A stretch of 64,000 nt of DNA from Sphagnum compactum (Eukaryota; Bryophyta; Sphagnopsida; Sphagnales). The notes beneath the pieces were generated by a model that was not told the origin of the DNA, ran no database searches, and saw nothing but the letters and a program-made list of their open reading frames with translations. Of this stretch, positions 1 to 13,374 are shown piece after piece (the stretch's first letter is position 1; each line of letters begins with the position of its first letter). The stretch is taken from NCBI GenBank assembly GCA_965153455.1, contig OZ234493.1, positions 5,766,001-5,830,000 of the forward strand, given 5' to 3'. The position numbers were made by a program, and so were the translations under genes.

Positions 1-109
1 ATAACAAGAATCTCCTCTTAATCCCCATTATGTACTTCAACACAGCTAATGACCATAAGAAAACATCAACTTTTCACACCATACAATACTAAAAACATGA
101 GGACCATAC

Positions 110-3100
110 CCTTTTGCTGTGACCAGAAAGTTGTGATACTAACTCCCCTGTGCTACGACTGAACACTGCAGCCGTGCAGTCCACGCCTCCAGTTAAAATC
201 AGATCCTGCACAGAATTAGGGATGAGAAAATTGGCAGAGAGATACTGGATAGAGAGAACCTCTGACCCCAATTTCCCTTCTAGAAACATTTGTGCAGAAT
301 ACACAAAGCACAGAAGCAAACCTTAGACGAATGGATGTCCATTGACAGTATGCCAGGCTTTGAGCTAGAATGAAGAGGATGACTGGCCAACTGGGTGTAT
401 CGCTCCAAGGCTTCAGGGCTGGCCAATGTTTCTGAAATCTGTGCATCAAAGTAACCTGACTGACTTAATTGACAAATAATATTGAAAAGAATTAACAAGC
501 ATTCAGACAAGCTAACCGCTAAACTTATGAAGCTCCTTTCCAACAAATCATCAATCTAAACAAGAAACTTTAAATCAAATAGTATATGTTCTCATTTGGC
601 TGTGGAACAGCCCACAAATCCTTCTTAAAGATGCAACAAATTATCTATCAGAATCCAGAGAAAACTCCACAACCACCCTTGGAAGGTAAAAAGAAAAGAA
701 TGTGTGCCCTTGTAAAGATGCAACCACTACCCAAAGCCACCTTTCATATGGTAGCCAACAATGGTAAACAGCACAAAGAGGGTTTATCACAGAATGATTC
801 CAAAAGCTAGAAGGTCCAAATTGAACACACCTGCCGCTTCTTACGCTGACTGGAAAGTCGAGTGTTGCATTCATTGAGCTCTTCAGTGACATCAGATGTG
901 ATACCCTGCCTGGCTTTCTTCCCAGGTGCTTCTGACTCATTTTCAGCTTCAGGAGCTGAAACAAAGCCAGGTTAGTATTGCACTGTTCTACTTCCTCAAA
1001 CCATTTCCATATGTAGACTTCAAACCACACTAGTGGTTCAAAGTGAAACCTCTAATTTCTAAACTAGAATTCTTGCACAAAAGTCAAATAAACTCAAGAT
1101 TGACATTTGTGTTACTACTAGCTTCCACAGCCTCATCCCACATTTCAAACTAAACAACAGCAAGAAAACAATAACTGCATGTCAAAGTTCACATATTTGC
1201 ACAGCCAACCTCGTTTGCCATTGCTGGTTGCCCCAGGAGCAGTTGCTGTGGCTGATGCAGCAGGCACTTGTCTGTCTGCTTGAGCTGGTAGATCGCGGGC
1301 CCCATCCCTCAGTAGCAGATCCCGGGCCTCATCTCTCTCTTTCTTTAATCGTGCAATCACTCTGCATGCTGCATCATGCTGTATCATCCCACCTTGCATT
1401 CAATGCAAATTCCATTGCTAGTTTCACACCCATCTCTGTAACTCACCAAGTACAATTAAACAATATCATGTTGTCTATGCCTCATATAGAAAGCTAAACC
1501 CAAGATGTTCCATAGCAGTGGACCAACAGGACCAAAAAAACAGCTCTGGCTGATGATGAGTGATAGAAGTTCCCTCATTCCCCCAACCACTTTGGCAAGA
1601 TCAATCCAAGCTGTAGCAATAGCAAAGCCTAAACCACCTTCTTTGAATTCCTTGGACTTTTAATTTGGACCCCAAGATCATAAAAATCAGTTCCAAAAAA
1701 AGTAAGAGAAAGAACACAATCAGGCACCTGATATAGAGCATGGCTCAATTCCTGCCGAGCAGTGTGTAACTGCTGCTCCAGAGCATAGTTGGACAGCACA
1801 ACAGCATCCCACTCCTGCAACAAATTGTAAGCCCAATTACCTGAATATTCTCTCCCCACAAAGTCTTTAAAAAAAAAATTCCTAGGACATTACCAAAAGT
1901 ACAACCAATATTACTGTGCTTATTATCCACAAATCAACAAGAAAGTCCCGAACCTCTCCAATATGATGTTTACACAAAGCTTTTAAAATTCACCTCAGGG
2001 GATCTCCTCAGGCTTAGCAGAGTTTCACAGGGTAGCCATAGAAGAACAGAGTAGACCCTTGCAAATGAAAGGATAAAGAAAAACTACTCAAAATTGTTTG
2101 CACTGTGGGAAGAGATGGTAAAGGAAGAGCAGGACAGAGAATGTATGGTGATTAGGTCGAAGGTGAGTGGGCATACAGTCATCCAGACAAATTTCTCCAA
2201 TGGCAACTTTCATAGCAACTGAAAGTGTAAGAAAGAATGAGCAAGAGAGGTAAACAGTCAGAGGAATACACAGGCTCACATTTTGAAAGAGTCCAAGCAT
2301 GCCCGGTATGCTGGCAGCTTGCAAGGGCCTGGGTTTTACGCCCTGCCATACCCCACACCCAAATACTTCCAGTCATCCAAGCTAGTATGCGCCAGATGGC
2401 AGTACAACAGTAAAACAAAGAGTGTAATGCTATGAACACATCAAACTCCAGGATCTAATTTGGGAGAAATCAGCATCCAATTGCAAAAAATTGAACTAAA
2501 AATCCACAATGCCAGTCCACACTTTGTTTGTCTTCACAGAAATGAGGTCGTCCAAGGACATTGTGTCGCCTGTGACAGGATCTGTTCCATGTTCCTGCAT
2601 CAACATGAAGTCTGAATGAGAAGAGCCCATAAGTTATATGCAATCACATCAGTCAATCCTAGCATGCTAGAAGAAAGAGCAAGGACAGATACCTGAAGAC
2701 AAGACAGAGGGTGCAACAGTTACAAGAAATTCTAATCACAAATGCCAGGTCTGTCAAAAAGACCAAGAATCAAGCATCAGGGAAACTCGATAAACATATC
2801 AACCCATGAGAAGGATGTTGCTCCATCATTACACCTATCCATTTATTGATTGCTATCCACTCCTCACAGTTGAGTGAAGTGCACAATCCAAGTACCAGTA
2901 TTTCTACATGGTTTCCAGTTAGTTGCCTCCTATCAGGACCAATGCTCTGTGCATCTCACAATGAGCTTGTTTTACCGTCTGGGGAGAAAGATTGTGCAGT
3001 ACCTCTAAATGCTTCAAAATCAAGCGCCGTTCATATAGCAAGCCAGATTGTCGTGACACCACAGGGTCATCAGGGGTCACCCCTGATACTGCAGCAACAA

Positions 3101-4025
3101 ACCACCCATGAGTTTACTGTATCCAATACATCATTCCTCCCATTAACTTTACAGCTATCGTTTGAGTACACACCTTCCAGCAGACTCCATGCATTTTGGA
3201 TAAACCCTAAACTTGGACCCAGCTAACAAGGGCTAGACTTGCAACTCACAAAGATGTAAGAGAACATAACTCCACTTTCACCTCAAATGTCTACAACTAC
3301 AAATTTCTGTGTACTACTCCCAGCATACACAGATGTCATGAACATTCAAAATAGGTAGGGTTTTTGTTCAATTTCTATTCCTCGGCTTTTCCATTAGAGC
3401 TGACACCAAGCCAACTTCCTAGCATGTTTTTGAGGAAATATCATCTCATTCTGATCACATAAAAAGCACATATGGTACAGACAGTGCCATGGAGCCAAAA
3501 AAGAGAAGGTTTCAATTTGCACACTTCAGAGTCCTCTTCAAAGACAAAATACACTCTTCCACGGAAAAATAAATAAAAATTACGAGCTAGTTGCTAGAAA
3601 ATAGTTCAACACCTTACTACAAGGTACAAGACTTAAAGGTTTTTGTTTCACCAGATCATAACTCTCACTCAGAACCTCAAAAAAACCGGAGATAAACCAT
3701 GCAATTTTTACAAAACTCACAAACAAGATCAAGTTTGGAGTACATTGCGGGTTCGTCTTCTGTGTAATGGACGTTACATAGGACTAGTTTATACTCCGTT
3801 TCCTAATAAGATTGCAAGTAGGGAAAAGAAAATATGAAGAACATGAGAAGACGAAAAAAAAAACAAACAAAAAGCCGCATTACAGCTAGCTACAAAATGG
3901 CAAACCCTTCTTAGTTTCTGAACTATCATCTCATGCTCTCATCTCTGAACACTCCCAAAATCAAACCTGAAGAAAGGAAGAAAAAAAGGGGCCGGAAAAA
4001 AAAAGAACATACTCGCACAATACAT
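110..4025 (-). CDS. PRP19: PRP19/MAC3 U-box E3 ligase, 5' part of gene (9 exons, continues off the left edge)
   Basis: Core subunit of the PRP19 (NineTeen/MAC) complex, a nuclear U-box ubiquitin ligase and WD40 scaffold that activates the spliceosome; plant orthologues are MAC3A/MAC3B. Coding exons, in order: 4013-4025, 3003-3088, 2523-2594, 2280-2342, 1728-1814, 1210-1378, 831-955, 322-438, 110-205. All have GT/AG borders and compatible phases, giving 276 codons. Residues about 1-70 are the U-box ([40 protein letters not shown]); about 80-135 is the Prp19 coiled-coil ([37 protein letters not shown]); the first WD40 blade begins in the last exon ([19 protein letters not shown]). The start is a 13-nt exon (M-Y-C-A plus one base), chosen because it has a GTATGT donor and restores the family N-terminus. 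Odd points are a 9-residue tandem duplication in exon 6 and an unusual G-V-K-P junction at exon 4. The rest of the propeller lies outside the window. Confidence 0.93.
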
Positions 4026-4185
4026 GATGCCGTCTCCTTCTTCAGATACAACGCTCCACCTGCTACGTTCCGCTTGCCAACGCGATGAGAGGAGCCGAGA
4101 GTGGGGAGCAAAGCAGAACGGGAGAGAGCGAGAGAGAGAGAGAGAGAGCTTAGGGCAGCGGCGGTGTGCACTTTAGGGTTTCCGG
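4026..4185 (-). promoter_or_regulatory. PRP19 leader and proximal promoter with GA tract and telo-box
   Basis: Directly upstream of the PRP19 start codon on the minus strand. It contains a (GA)n tract at 4121-4149, which reads as CT repeats in the gene's orientation and is common in plant 5' leaders. A telo-box lies at 4173-4181 (AAACCCTAA on the minus strand). No clear TATA box was seen, as is usual for housekeeping genes. The transcription start is not determined. Confidence 0.55.
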
Positions 4186-4205
4186 GGTTCCGTGTCCCAC
4201 CAGAA

Positions 4206-4417
4206 GGCGACGATCGCTCGTCGTCTCACGTCCCATATGTCGACGAGGATCGACATGCCAGACGGCGACGATCGCTCGTCGCCTCAATTCCACATATCAA
4301 CGAGGCTCGACGATCTATGCAACGAGGGCCAACGACATATGTCAGAAGGCGACGATCGCCCGTCGTCTGACTTCGATATGTCAACGAGGGTCGACGATAT
4401 GTGTAACGAGGAGCAAC
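4206..4417. repeat. CpG-rich degenerate tandem repeat behind the PRP19 promoter
   Basis: Three units start with GGCGACGATCG at 4206, 4264 and 4348 (spacing 58 and 84 bp). They share blocks such as ATCGCTCGTCG, ATATGTCAACGAGG and GTCGACGA. Each unit carries the near-palindrome CGACGATCG(C/T)CGTCG. Plus-strand reading frames across it are open only because the repeat lacks stops in those frames; the peptides are repetitive and I do not call a gene. CpG density is far above the AT-rich flank. Confidence 0.7.
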
Positions 4418-4427
4418 GAAAAACAAT

Positions 4428-4466
4428 TAAATACCCACCTACAAACCAAATGGTGGTGGGTATTTA
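4428..4466. repeat. Perfect 12-bp inverted repeat
   Basis: TAAATACCCACC at 4428-4439 is repeated inverted as GGTGGGTATTTA at 4455-4466, with a 15-nt loop. It sits at the boundary between the CpG-rich repeat and the AT-rich intergenic DNA. It could be a small foldback element or a cruciform; nothing assigns it to a family. Confidence 0.6.
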
Positions 4467-7400
4467 TTTAACCACCAATTTCAATATTCGGCGATTATTA
4501 GAAATAGGAATAAAACCTCAATCGTTATTGAGATGGGTTCTTAGAATTCTTAATTGTGCTTTTCAATAATCAAAGACTAAGTTTTAGTAAAAAAAATCCA
4601 TAGATTTTGAATTTTCTGAAAAATCACATAGTCAGCCTTTTATAACAGTCATCAATTCTTTCATGAAAATCATTAATTATTCAAGATTTTTGAAATAATT
4701 GAAACCAATGGGTTTTTTTTTTAATTTTCTCAAAGAATCAAAATGAATGATTCTTTAATTTTGAAAGAATTCAACAATTTAAATTCAACAATTCTTTACA
4801 AATTCAAATAATAGCATAACATGAGTTTTTTTTTTTTCGGTTGTCATGCATAACTAAATCAACACCTAACACTATCAAAACTAACACATACACACACATA
4901 AAAGCATGCACACAAATCACTCAAAACTTACTCACTTACAAAGTATAAAAATTTAAGTTCAAAGCATAAAAGTAACAACAAGCATGGCGTCAAATTCATG
5001 GCATCATATTCCTTAATATGCTTTGGAATTTCATATTATACTTGGACTACAAATTTCACAACATATGTTAAGAAAAAATTTATTAGAAATTTCTTGAACT
5101 TCAACATTATTTAAAGCCGACACCTTCTATTGTTGCCATTTCAAAGCTCACAAGCTCTAGCTTTTCAGATGTGGTTCTTTTAGAACACATGGTTTTCATG
5201 TACACTTGCATGCAAAAACAAAGAGAGGTTTGAAATCAACATTACTAGGCAATTAATCTTGATCATCATTTTCATCAACTTAAGTCAAAAAAATGTCATA
5301 TAATCAATTCATACCTATAATTTAAACAGTTTCTCAAAACCATCTATGGAAAAGTTTATACTAGTCACCAAGACCATTCGAAGTGTTACAAATGCATAAA
5401 TCATATTCTCCAATTGAAAACATTTGTGCATATCTAAAAAATATAAAATGGGTCTCATGAAATTAAATAATAAAGACTCAAGCCTTGAATGGTTTCTACA
5501 TTATGAAGAAAACAAGGGTTTTGCAATTGGGCTTGTAATTACATTTTCCAATTGCAAGTACCACTTGTAACTCACTATTCAAATACAATGTTATTTGAAT
5601 TGAATAATTCAAACTAGTTGCTATAGCATATATGGTGTTTCTCGTCATCATATATGATGAACAAAATACATGTAACTTAATACAACCGCATTAGAACTAA
5701 ATTGTAAAAGAGTATTCATGGTAAACAAACATAATGGTAGATGGCATATTTGTTGATCTTTATTCATTCCACATGGATGAAAATAGTTTGATTAACAAAG
5801 AACTACCTTGCAAATAATGTAGTTGTAACATATATTGTCTTGTAATTAAGAGTTGATTATTGAATCTAAATTAACCGCATGGTAGTTGATCTGAATACTA
5901 CAATGTGACTATGAATAGTGGTGTAAGTATTTTTTGTGATTTTTTATTAGTGTATTGGAATGGTGGTAGACTTGTAATTAATGATGTTAATAATGCCACT
6001 AGCTTGCAATTATGTCATGATTATTTTTTAATAGTGTTATTCAACTAAATGAATATATAAATATTATTTTGCGACTATAAGGGGGACCAATGATACCATA
6101 TTACAACTATCAACAATATGCATAATAAAATAAAATAATTGATTACATTTAACATAATATTCATTTGTAACTTTTGGAATGCATTATATGGTGTTAATTT
6201 ATAGCTGAAATAATAGATGGAATGTTAAATTGCAACTAACAATCATGATGGTGGAACATGCTTACAACTATGTTGCAAACAAATGATCCCATGTTGCAAT
6301 CAACACATATAATCACAATAAATAAGTATCTTGTAATGAACACCATTGATAATGTTACACTATGTAGTTTACATGGCACACCAAACTACCATTTTAACAT
6401 ACAAAAATGTCATCTCACATGTTTATTTCATGAAAACCCTTAATATTGCCTTTCAATGCCCCTTATCATATTGCACACATAATTTGCACCCACCTATTCA
6501 CCCATCTTTTTATGAACTTCCACTACCATGAATAAATGTGACTAAATTTAAATTAACACAAGTATGGAATCAAACTTTTATTAATCAACAAGCAAAAGTC
6601 AATTTTCACATGTTTCAATGTGTAAGTAATATTCAATTTTTAGGGGCATTCACGATTTGGGTTCCAAAAACAAAAAGGATATCATAACTTTTTTTACATT
6701 AGTTTGTACAAATAACTACATCACAAGACAAATTTAAATTTGAATAGTCTAAACTAAAATAATTCATGTGGTGGTGATGATTTGTTTCATGTGTACATTG
6801 GTGTGCATTTAAATCTTGTTTCAAACCCAAAATGCAAAAAATGTTTAAATAAGCATTTATAAAAAAAATTTAAAATAAAACATTATTATTTCCTACACAT
6901 GTGACCCACACTTCAAGTTATAAATTTTAAGTCTAATTATTATAAAAAATCAACCAAATGACCCAAAAAAATAGTCCTTTTTTTTGTAGCCCCAATGATT
7001 AAATTATGTTACTTTCAAAAAATAAATATGGTTTTGAATAATATAAATGCATGCAATGAATGTGGCCAAATATAGATGCAAACATTATTTATCCATAAAA
7101 GAAAATTGACATCAATTGCATTTCTTAAACCATTCCTTTTGATTCCTTTTATAAAGAAGTGCAATTTAGACACTTGACATAGTTAGGCTTAAATGAAACA
7201 AATGGACATTTATATAATGTCTTATTTTATTTATTTTTATTGATTTTATATGACACCATTTTATCCATTAGCATAAAAAAAAATCAATACAATTACAATG
7301 ATGCAAATAGAAAAAAATCCAAAGTTATCTTTTCCAATCCTTAAAAACTTAAACAATCCTTTTTGGTACCCCAATCATGAATTACTTTACTTGGAGGGAA

Positions 7401-8331
7401 ATTCCATAAACCATAACACATGCATGAATGGGTGCCAACATGTAATTATGCCACAATTCTAGTTTCATCACATTGTGCACCTTACAATTTGTAAATATTT
7501 GTATACAACTACAAATCAACTAACTTCCATGCTATGCAACTTACGTGTTTTTCATGCAAAACAATGAATAACATGCAACAATTAAATGACAATAAATGGC
7601 AAGTAGAAAGGTTATTCACCAACTTCAAATCAAACAATTCGTTGAAGGCCATGTTTACCAATGAAAGTGATTATTACTTCTCCTTCACTTACTCAAATTC
7701 AACACCTTTAATTTCTAATAATTTCTTAATAAAATCCAAATTATAAAGAAACCAACCATTAGAAGGATGCATAATCATTTAACAAACATCTTAACCAAAT
7801 AAATTTAAAGCTTGAACCCTAATTACACTAGATTGTCCAACATGATCCGAAGATCATGGAGGTGGCAACTTTACATCTAAACAGTAACATTCTATGTTGT
7901 TTATTTATTTCCCACAAGCCTCTTATTATCATTAATACAATTCACACAAAAACTTAATTAGTGAAGGAAAAAAAGCCAAAATAACCTTAGTATTATTGTT
8001 CTTAACAAACTGTACTACTAACATACAATAACTTTGTATGAAAGAAACAATAGTGATAACAAAATTTAAAATAAAAAGTAGAAAGTATCATTATAGATAC
8101 ATTTATCATCCTTGAGGCTTCTGGGTGTTTTCTCATGGATGCATATATTGTAACTCTATAATTGGTGACACACTATGATCTTTCACCTATGATTCCAATG
8201 CCATCAAGGTTGCTAATTGTTTTTCACAAGGAAATAAAAACGAACTAGAAGACAAAACAAAGTTAGGGTCAAAATAATCATAGTGGATGAATATGTTTTT
8301 CACTACAATTTTAACATTTACTTCATTGAAA
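4467..8331. other. AT-rich intergenic DNA, no gene seen
   Basis: The stretch is strongly AT-rich with only short reading frames that show no domain motifs, splice architecture or coding-like composition. I saw no RNA gene or intact mobile element. It probably consists of old, unrecognisable repeats. Confidence 0.6.
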
Positions 8332-8353
8332 ATATATATATATATATATATAT
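8332..8353. repeat. (TA)n microsatellite
   Basis: Eleven uninterrupted TA dinucleotides lie about 25 bp left of the mini-CACTA element. Confidence 0.9.
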
Positions 8354-8376
8354 GGAGGTTTAAGAGCAATTGATAT

Positions 8377-8487
8377 CACTACTACAAAATGTGGGTGCAG
8401 TTCATTAGTCCTCGTTCACTAGACCAGTGAATTCACTCAAAATCCAGTGAAATCACTTGGCATATAGGGACACCTTTTGTTGTAGTG
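8377..8487 (+). mobile_element. Mini-CACTA MITE, copy 1 (111 bp, TSD TAT)
   Basis: The left end is CACTACTACAAAATG and the right end, inverted, is CACTACAACAAAAGG; the ends start with CACTA as in the En/Spm (CACTA) superfamily. The element is flanked on both sides by the 3-bp duplication TAT (8374-8376 and 8488-8490), the size expected for CACTA transposition. Subterminal copies of GTGAATTCACT-like and TTCACTAG motifs resemble transposase-binding repeats. A second copy lies at 34972-35125. It has no coding capacity and would need a transposase supplied in trans. Confidence 0.85.
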
Positions 8488-11400
8488 TATTGTTGTAAAT
8501 GTTACACAAAGGGTTTTCAAAAAATTGCAATTGGATGAATCCTCAAAATGATGTTACACTTAGAAATGTTGAATTTGATTCAATCAAAAAATTAGAATCT
8601 AATCACAAACTAGTTGATTTTTAATTACAATTGAATTGTATTATAATTGTAAAGTAGTTACACATGGGTCATCACAAAAACCTCATCAATATTGTGGCAA
8701 CATCCATGCTAGTTAGTTATTGTTATGTAGATATGTTGATGTGTAGAATGCCCATGGAATGACCATGGTTGAATAACTCCCCCACAATGTCACTCACACC
8801 CCAAGGCCTAAACCTTATAAAGGTTAAAAAATTATCAACAAAGAAACCAATTGTTATGGATTTATAAATTGAAAGGGTGTATAAGAATTTGAAATAGAAT
8901 AAAGGAATCCTAGATTATGTATTTGAGTTACATTGACAAATTATATTCGTGTGTTTAAATTTCATTGCACTATCAAGGTATTGTGTAAGTGGATGGAAGT
9001 GGGATTCTAGAATTAAATCATTAATGTATTACATTTGGCATCTAATCATGTTACAATTGGATTGTATCCATGTTATGATGATTTAAGCCAAAAAATCCAA
9101 TCATATAGGGTGTAGTCATACTAACATGTATCATTAGTAATCGTAACCATTATTATTTTTTTGAATTGTAATTTTTATAAAATATATATAGACATAAATA
9201 TTTTTTTTTAAATGTTATTGTGAATACATTATGTACATATTGTTCAAAAATTAAATCAATTTAATGAGTGGAAAATACACAATTTACGTTTTTAAATAGT
9301 TGTAACTAGTGCTTAAAAATAGTTTTGACACTAAAAGAACAATTTGAAAATATTCTTTTCAACATATTTTTGGATTTTTTTAATATACAACTTAACATAA
9401 TAATATAAATAAAACTTTAAATATTTTTAATGTTTTTCTTAAAGACATATTAAAAAGATTATAAGAATATTTTTCAAAAAAATAACAAAAAAACAATGGT
9501 CTAAGGGGGCACATGTGGTTTCTTATAGCATGGTTAGACCCTATATTAAAGTTCATCTTTAATAATTTTAATGTAATATTGTTAAAGTTGGAAGGTAGAA
9601 TTACACATATGGGTTCATCACAAATATCTCATGCGTATGGGATGGCAATGTCTGCATACCAATTAATAATCGTCACATTGGATATGTCCCATGTGGGGAA
9701 TGATTGTACAATCTATGCATTGTTATATTTTTATGCATGAATTGCATATCACATATATATAACAAATAAAAGAAAAAATCAATTTGCATGTTGACTAAAA
9801 TTGTAATACTCTTAAAATATTTCATATGCTTGCAATTTTCTTAGAATTCATGTGCACCTAGCTAGTAATTTTCTATTATGCAATTTGATATTGAAAAATG
9901 AACATATTTCTCACACAAATTTGAAACTTAGTTGCAATGTAGTTGATACGAACACATAACATATCAATGTGTTTTTCACAGTCACAATTTCTCATAGTGT
10001 TGGCATATAAAAACCAAGGAAAGAACAAAACTTCAATCTAGTAGTCAAACATAATAGGCAATAAGTTTTCTACGTAATGAGATTGTGTTGAAGTTGTCTC
10101 CAAGCAAGAACGTTTGGTTAACAAACCTCATCCAAAGCTTAATTATGTATAACTATGTATAGAATAATTTTGCAAAAAGAAAAATCAAGTAAAGAACCAG
10201 TAGGCAATGGTAGTAAATACCATGAATGTTGTCAATTAGGTTGGGTGTTAGTTTGAAAAGGAAATTCCATCTATAACTTCTTTTTTTTTAATTGCAAATT
10301 CAAGTGCTATGAATTACAATTAATGGGTGTGGCACTAACAATTTTTAGAAATGCATCAATCCTAATAAATCAACCATTTGCAAAGGAAAATATAGTAAAA
10401 TAATTATAAATATGAATCAACATATTTCAATAAAGCCTTGGATGAACCAATAATAGTACTAAAATTTTGGTGAACAACCAATACACTTTAATGTGGATGA
10501 AAACAAAATAGACTAATGGCTAGGATTTTAAACTATCTAGGGTCCATAATCTAGACCAAAGGTTATATTACATGATTTAAAATATGTATGGTATATCGCC
10601 ATAAAGTAAAAACCATCACAACCCTATTTTTTTATTTTCATTTTTGCATTATGAAATTCACGTTTTTCCAATCGCTACTTGCCATTGCCGAATTCCACTT
10701 GCTACATGTATATAGCTTCACATTTGATGTAAAATTTCATCAAAACTTCATTCACTACTAGAATTATACGTTTTTCAAACCATGCACATTGATCGAAAGG
10801 TTGTTTTTGACTAAATAACATGTATGTTTTCATTGGAGGCCAAAGTACTAATGACATAGGTATGTTTTGACTTATCAATTTGACAATGATGACTGATTTG
10901 ACCATATGTCAAATAGTCACCTAATCAAATTCAACACTATTGTGAAGAGACTTAGTTTTGGACCATGTTCACATTGTTTTTCATATGTTCATCCTTCACA
11001 TGTTGTAAGAGTGAATTGCTTATATATGTTGGTGTACATTCAATGCTTGTAAAGTAGGATTTTGATTGCTACATGTTTCTATCCTACAAAAAATTGAACA
11101 AAGACAAAGATATCATATTAAAAAATTGTTATGAAAGAATATTGGGAAAATTATGAAAAGATTTTCACAAGTGGGTGAAAGGAGTTAATAGGAACTAATG
11201 ATGCCCCCTTAAGCAACTACCTAATCTAGAATATTATCATAATATTCTTTTTAAAATATTCAAAAATAATAATCATTCATTTTTTATATTATTATATTAG
11301 GTCTATGTTTTTTAATTCCAAAATTTTGTCATTTTGACATTTTATAAGTTTTTTACTAATTAAAAACATAAAAAGTGAAACTTTTTTTTGATTGAGTATT

Positions 11401-13029
11401 TTTCATTCAATAGATTGATTTCAAATTGATTCACATGTTCCCATGATATATTATGTATGTTGTTATGTAAGTAAATCTAACTTTCAATACAAATTTAAAT
11501 AACTGCTTTCAAATATGAAATATTAAGTAATGGTTACAATTGTTTTGATACATATTAACATGCTTTCACCCAAGTAAATGCCCATGTTTACTAGTGACCT
11601 ACGTGCAATGTTTAGCAAAACAATGCGGTGGCAATACCTAATATTTTTGGGATTTTGCAACATTCATCAAAATTTTGTCTGACTGTTTTTACTTTTACAC
11701 ACATTGTTTAGAAGTTTCAATCAAACAATAAAACTTTAATTAAAATTCATTCACCTACATAAGTTGAGCAAACCCAAAACCCAATTGTTTATGACTTTTT
11801 TTTAGCTAAAACTTATAAATTCAATCTTCCAACACCTACACTTGAAGATCATTAAAGTGTTTAAATTGATGTTGCTGTTGATTTTTCATTTAAACAACAT
11901 TCCATGATATTTAATGTTGTTTTAGTTGGATCAATGCAAGGTTTGTCAATCTACATTCTTTTTCAATGTCGAATGTTGTTATAAACAAAAAAATAGTCAT
12001 GGTTACCTCCATGGTAGCGTGTTGAAATTCACTCTTCCAAGTTGTTGGAAGTTTTTTTTTTCCCATCCTTTCAACATCATTGCTTCCTTGCTTCTTGACT
12101 CTTTCCATGTATTGTGTAACCATTAGCATATGCATGATTTTAAATTACTCATTTTGAAGTTGATGTTTGGATCATTGCCAAGTTTTCAATTATTCTTTAA
12201 TGACCCCTATTGGGCACAAGCATGGTTAGGTGGCTCACTTTTGACATTTTGAAGAGCCAAAATCTTACATTAACTAAAATTCTTGAAATTAAAACAAATA
12301 TCAAACTATAAATCCTATAATTATCTCCTTTTTTTGGTTATAAATGTTGGTAGGCCACCTTTTAAATATCACTAAACATGTGATTGGTTAAACACTCCAT
12401 ATCAAAGCTTAATATATTTCAATGTGAAATAAATAAATAAAATTAAAAATGATGAAAATCATTGTATTTAAAAAAATTATTGGGAAAGTTTCAATGCATT
12501 TTATTATTAAATTCATCATTTAATGTAGGCCTATTTTTTAATTTCATTTTGACACTATTAATGACATTTTGTTGAATCCACATTTTTTATTTTGTACGTG
12601 TGATAAAATGCAATGTCATCATTTTAAAAGTTCATTATGAGTCCATTTTTTAATTTTAAATCATTCATATTTTTCAATATGATTTTCATTAAATTCTACT
12701 ACAACATGGATAATTAAAAATTGATGATGTTAATGTTGAATATGGTTTTTACATTTTTAGTTCATGTACAATCCAAAATATCTTCAACTATGATGGTCCA
12801 AATTGTCCCCCTAACTATATTTTTGCCATAATGTCCGATTGTTGAACTATATTTTGAATTCATGCCTGAATGGGTGTTACAATATGACATTAGTTGGTTG
12901 CAAAACATTGTTATAATGTTGCTAATACAAAAACTACCAAGATGTTTGGATTTTATTTTTTAATCCCATCGAAGAATTTTTTAACTCTTATGTACAATCC
13001 AACAATCTAACAACCAATTAAACCATTTT
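8488..13029. other. AT-rich intergenic DNA, no gene seen
   Basis: Low-complexity AT-rich sequence with short, featureless reading frames on both strands. No recognisable gene, RNA or transposon end was found here. Confidence 0.6.
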
Positions 13030-13374
13030 CTAACGTGTTTGAAATACAAGTAGTTCAAGTTGAACTTGGTGGTAACGCACCATGATATTCTCCACAAAAT
13101 GTTTAGTGGTTTCAAGGTTTGACCAATGATTTTCACTATAGGGGAAATCTCTTTTGTTTATTACACAAATTGTTTTTCTGTCATTATTCCAATGGCCCCA
13201 TGTTTTTGGTGTAGTGCTTCTAAAAATGATGTGTAGCACTCCTATTGCAAATGAGGATACTAACACACTCACTTGTCTTTTGTCCTTTATGCCAAGTAAA
13301 TGAATATGTTTGAAGCCCTTACTTTCCCATGCATGTTCTACTATAGGTACCAAATGTATGTCAATCTAATCATT
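13030..13374 (-). pseudogene. Decayed pogo/Tigger-like DDE transposase fragment
   Basis: About 115 codons on the minus strand match the DDE catalytic region of pogo/Tigger-like (Tc1/mariner superfamily) transposases. The block GIKDKRQVSV corresponds to the family's G-x-D-D-K-R-Q-x-T segment, and SENHWSNLETT to the family's H-W-S-N-x-x-T segment. Just upstream in the same frame at 13360-13374 is N-D-stop-I-D-I-H-L-V-P, the position of the family's D-Q-T-G motif with the first catalytic Asp. The Gln codon has become TAG, so this copy is dead. The rest of the gene and the terminal repeats are not recognisable. Family assignment rests on motif recall. Confidence 0.65.

Noticed and set aside
2846-3226. 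A 126-codon plus-strand frame.
   Set aside because: It is antisense to PRP19 exon 2 and its introns, and has no recognisable motif.
4101-4569. Overlapping plus-strand reading frames of 90-125 codons near the PRP19 promoter.
   Set aside because: They are open because of the CpG-rich tandem repeat; the peptides are repetitive in three frames and there is no domain.
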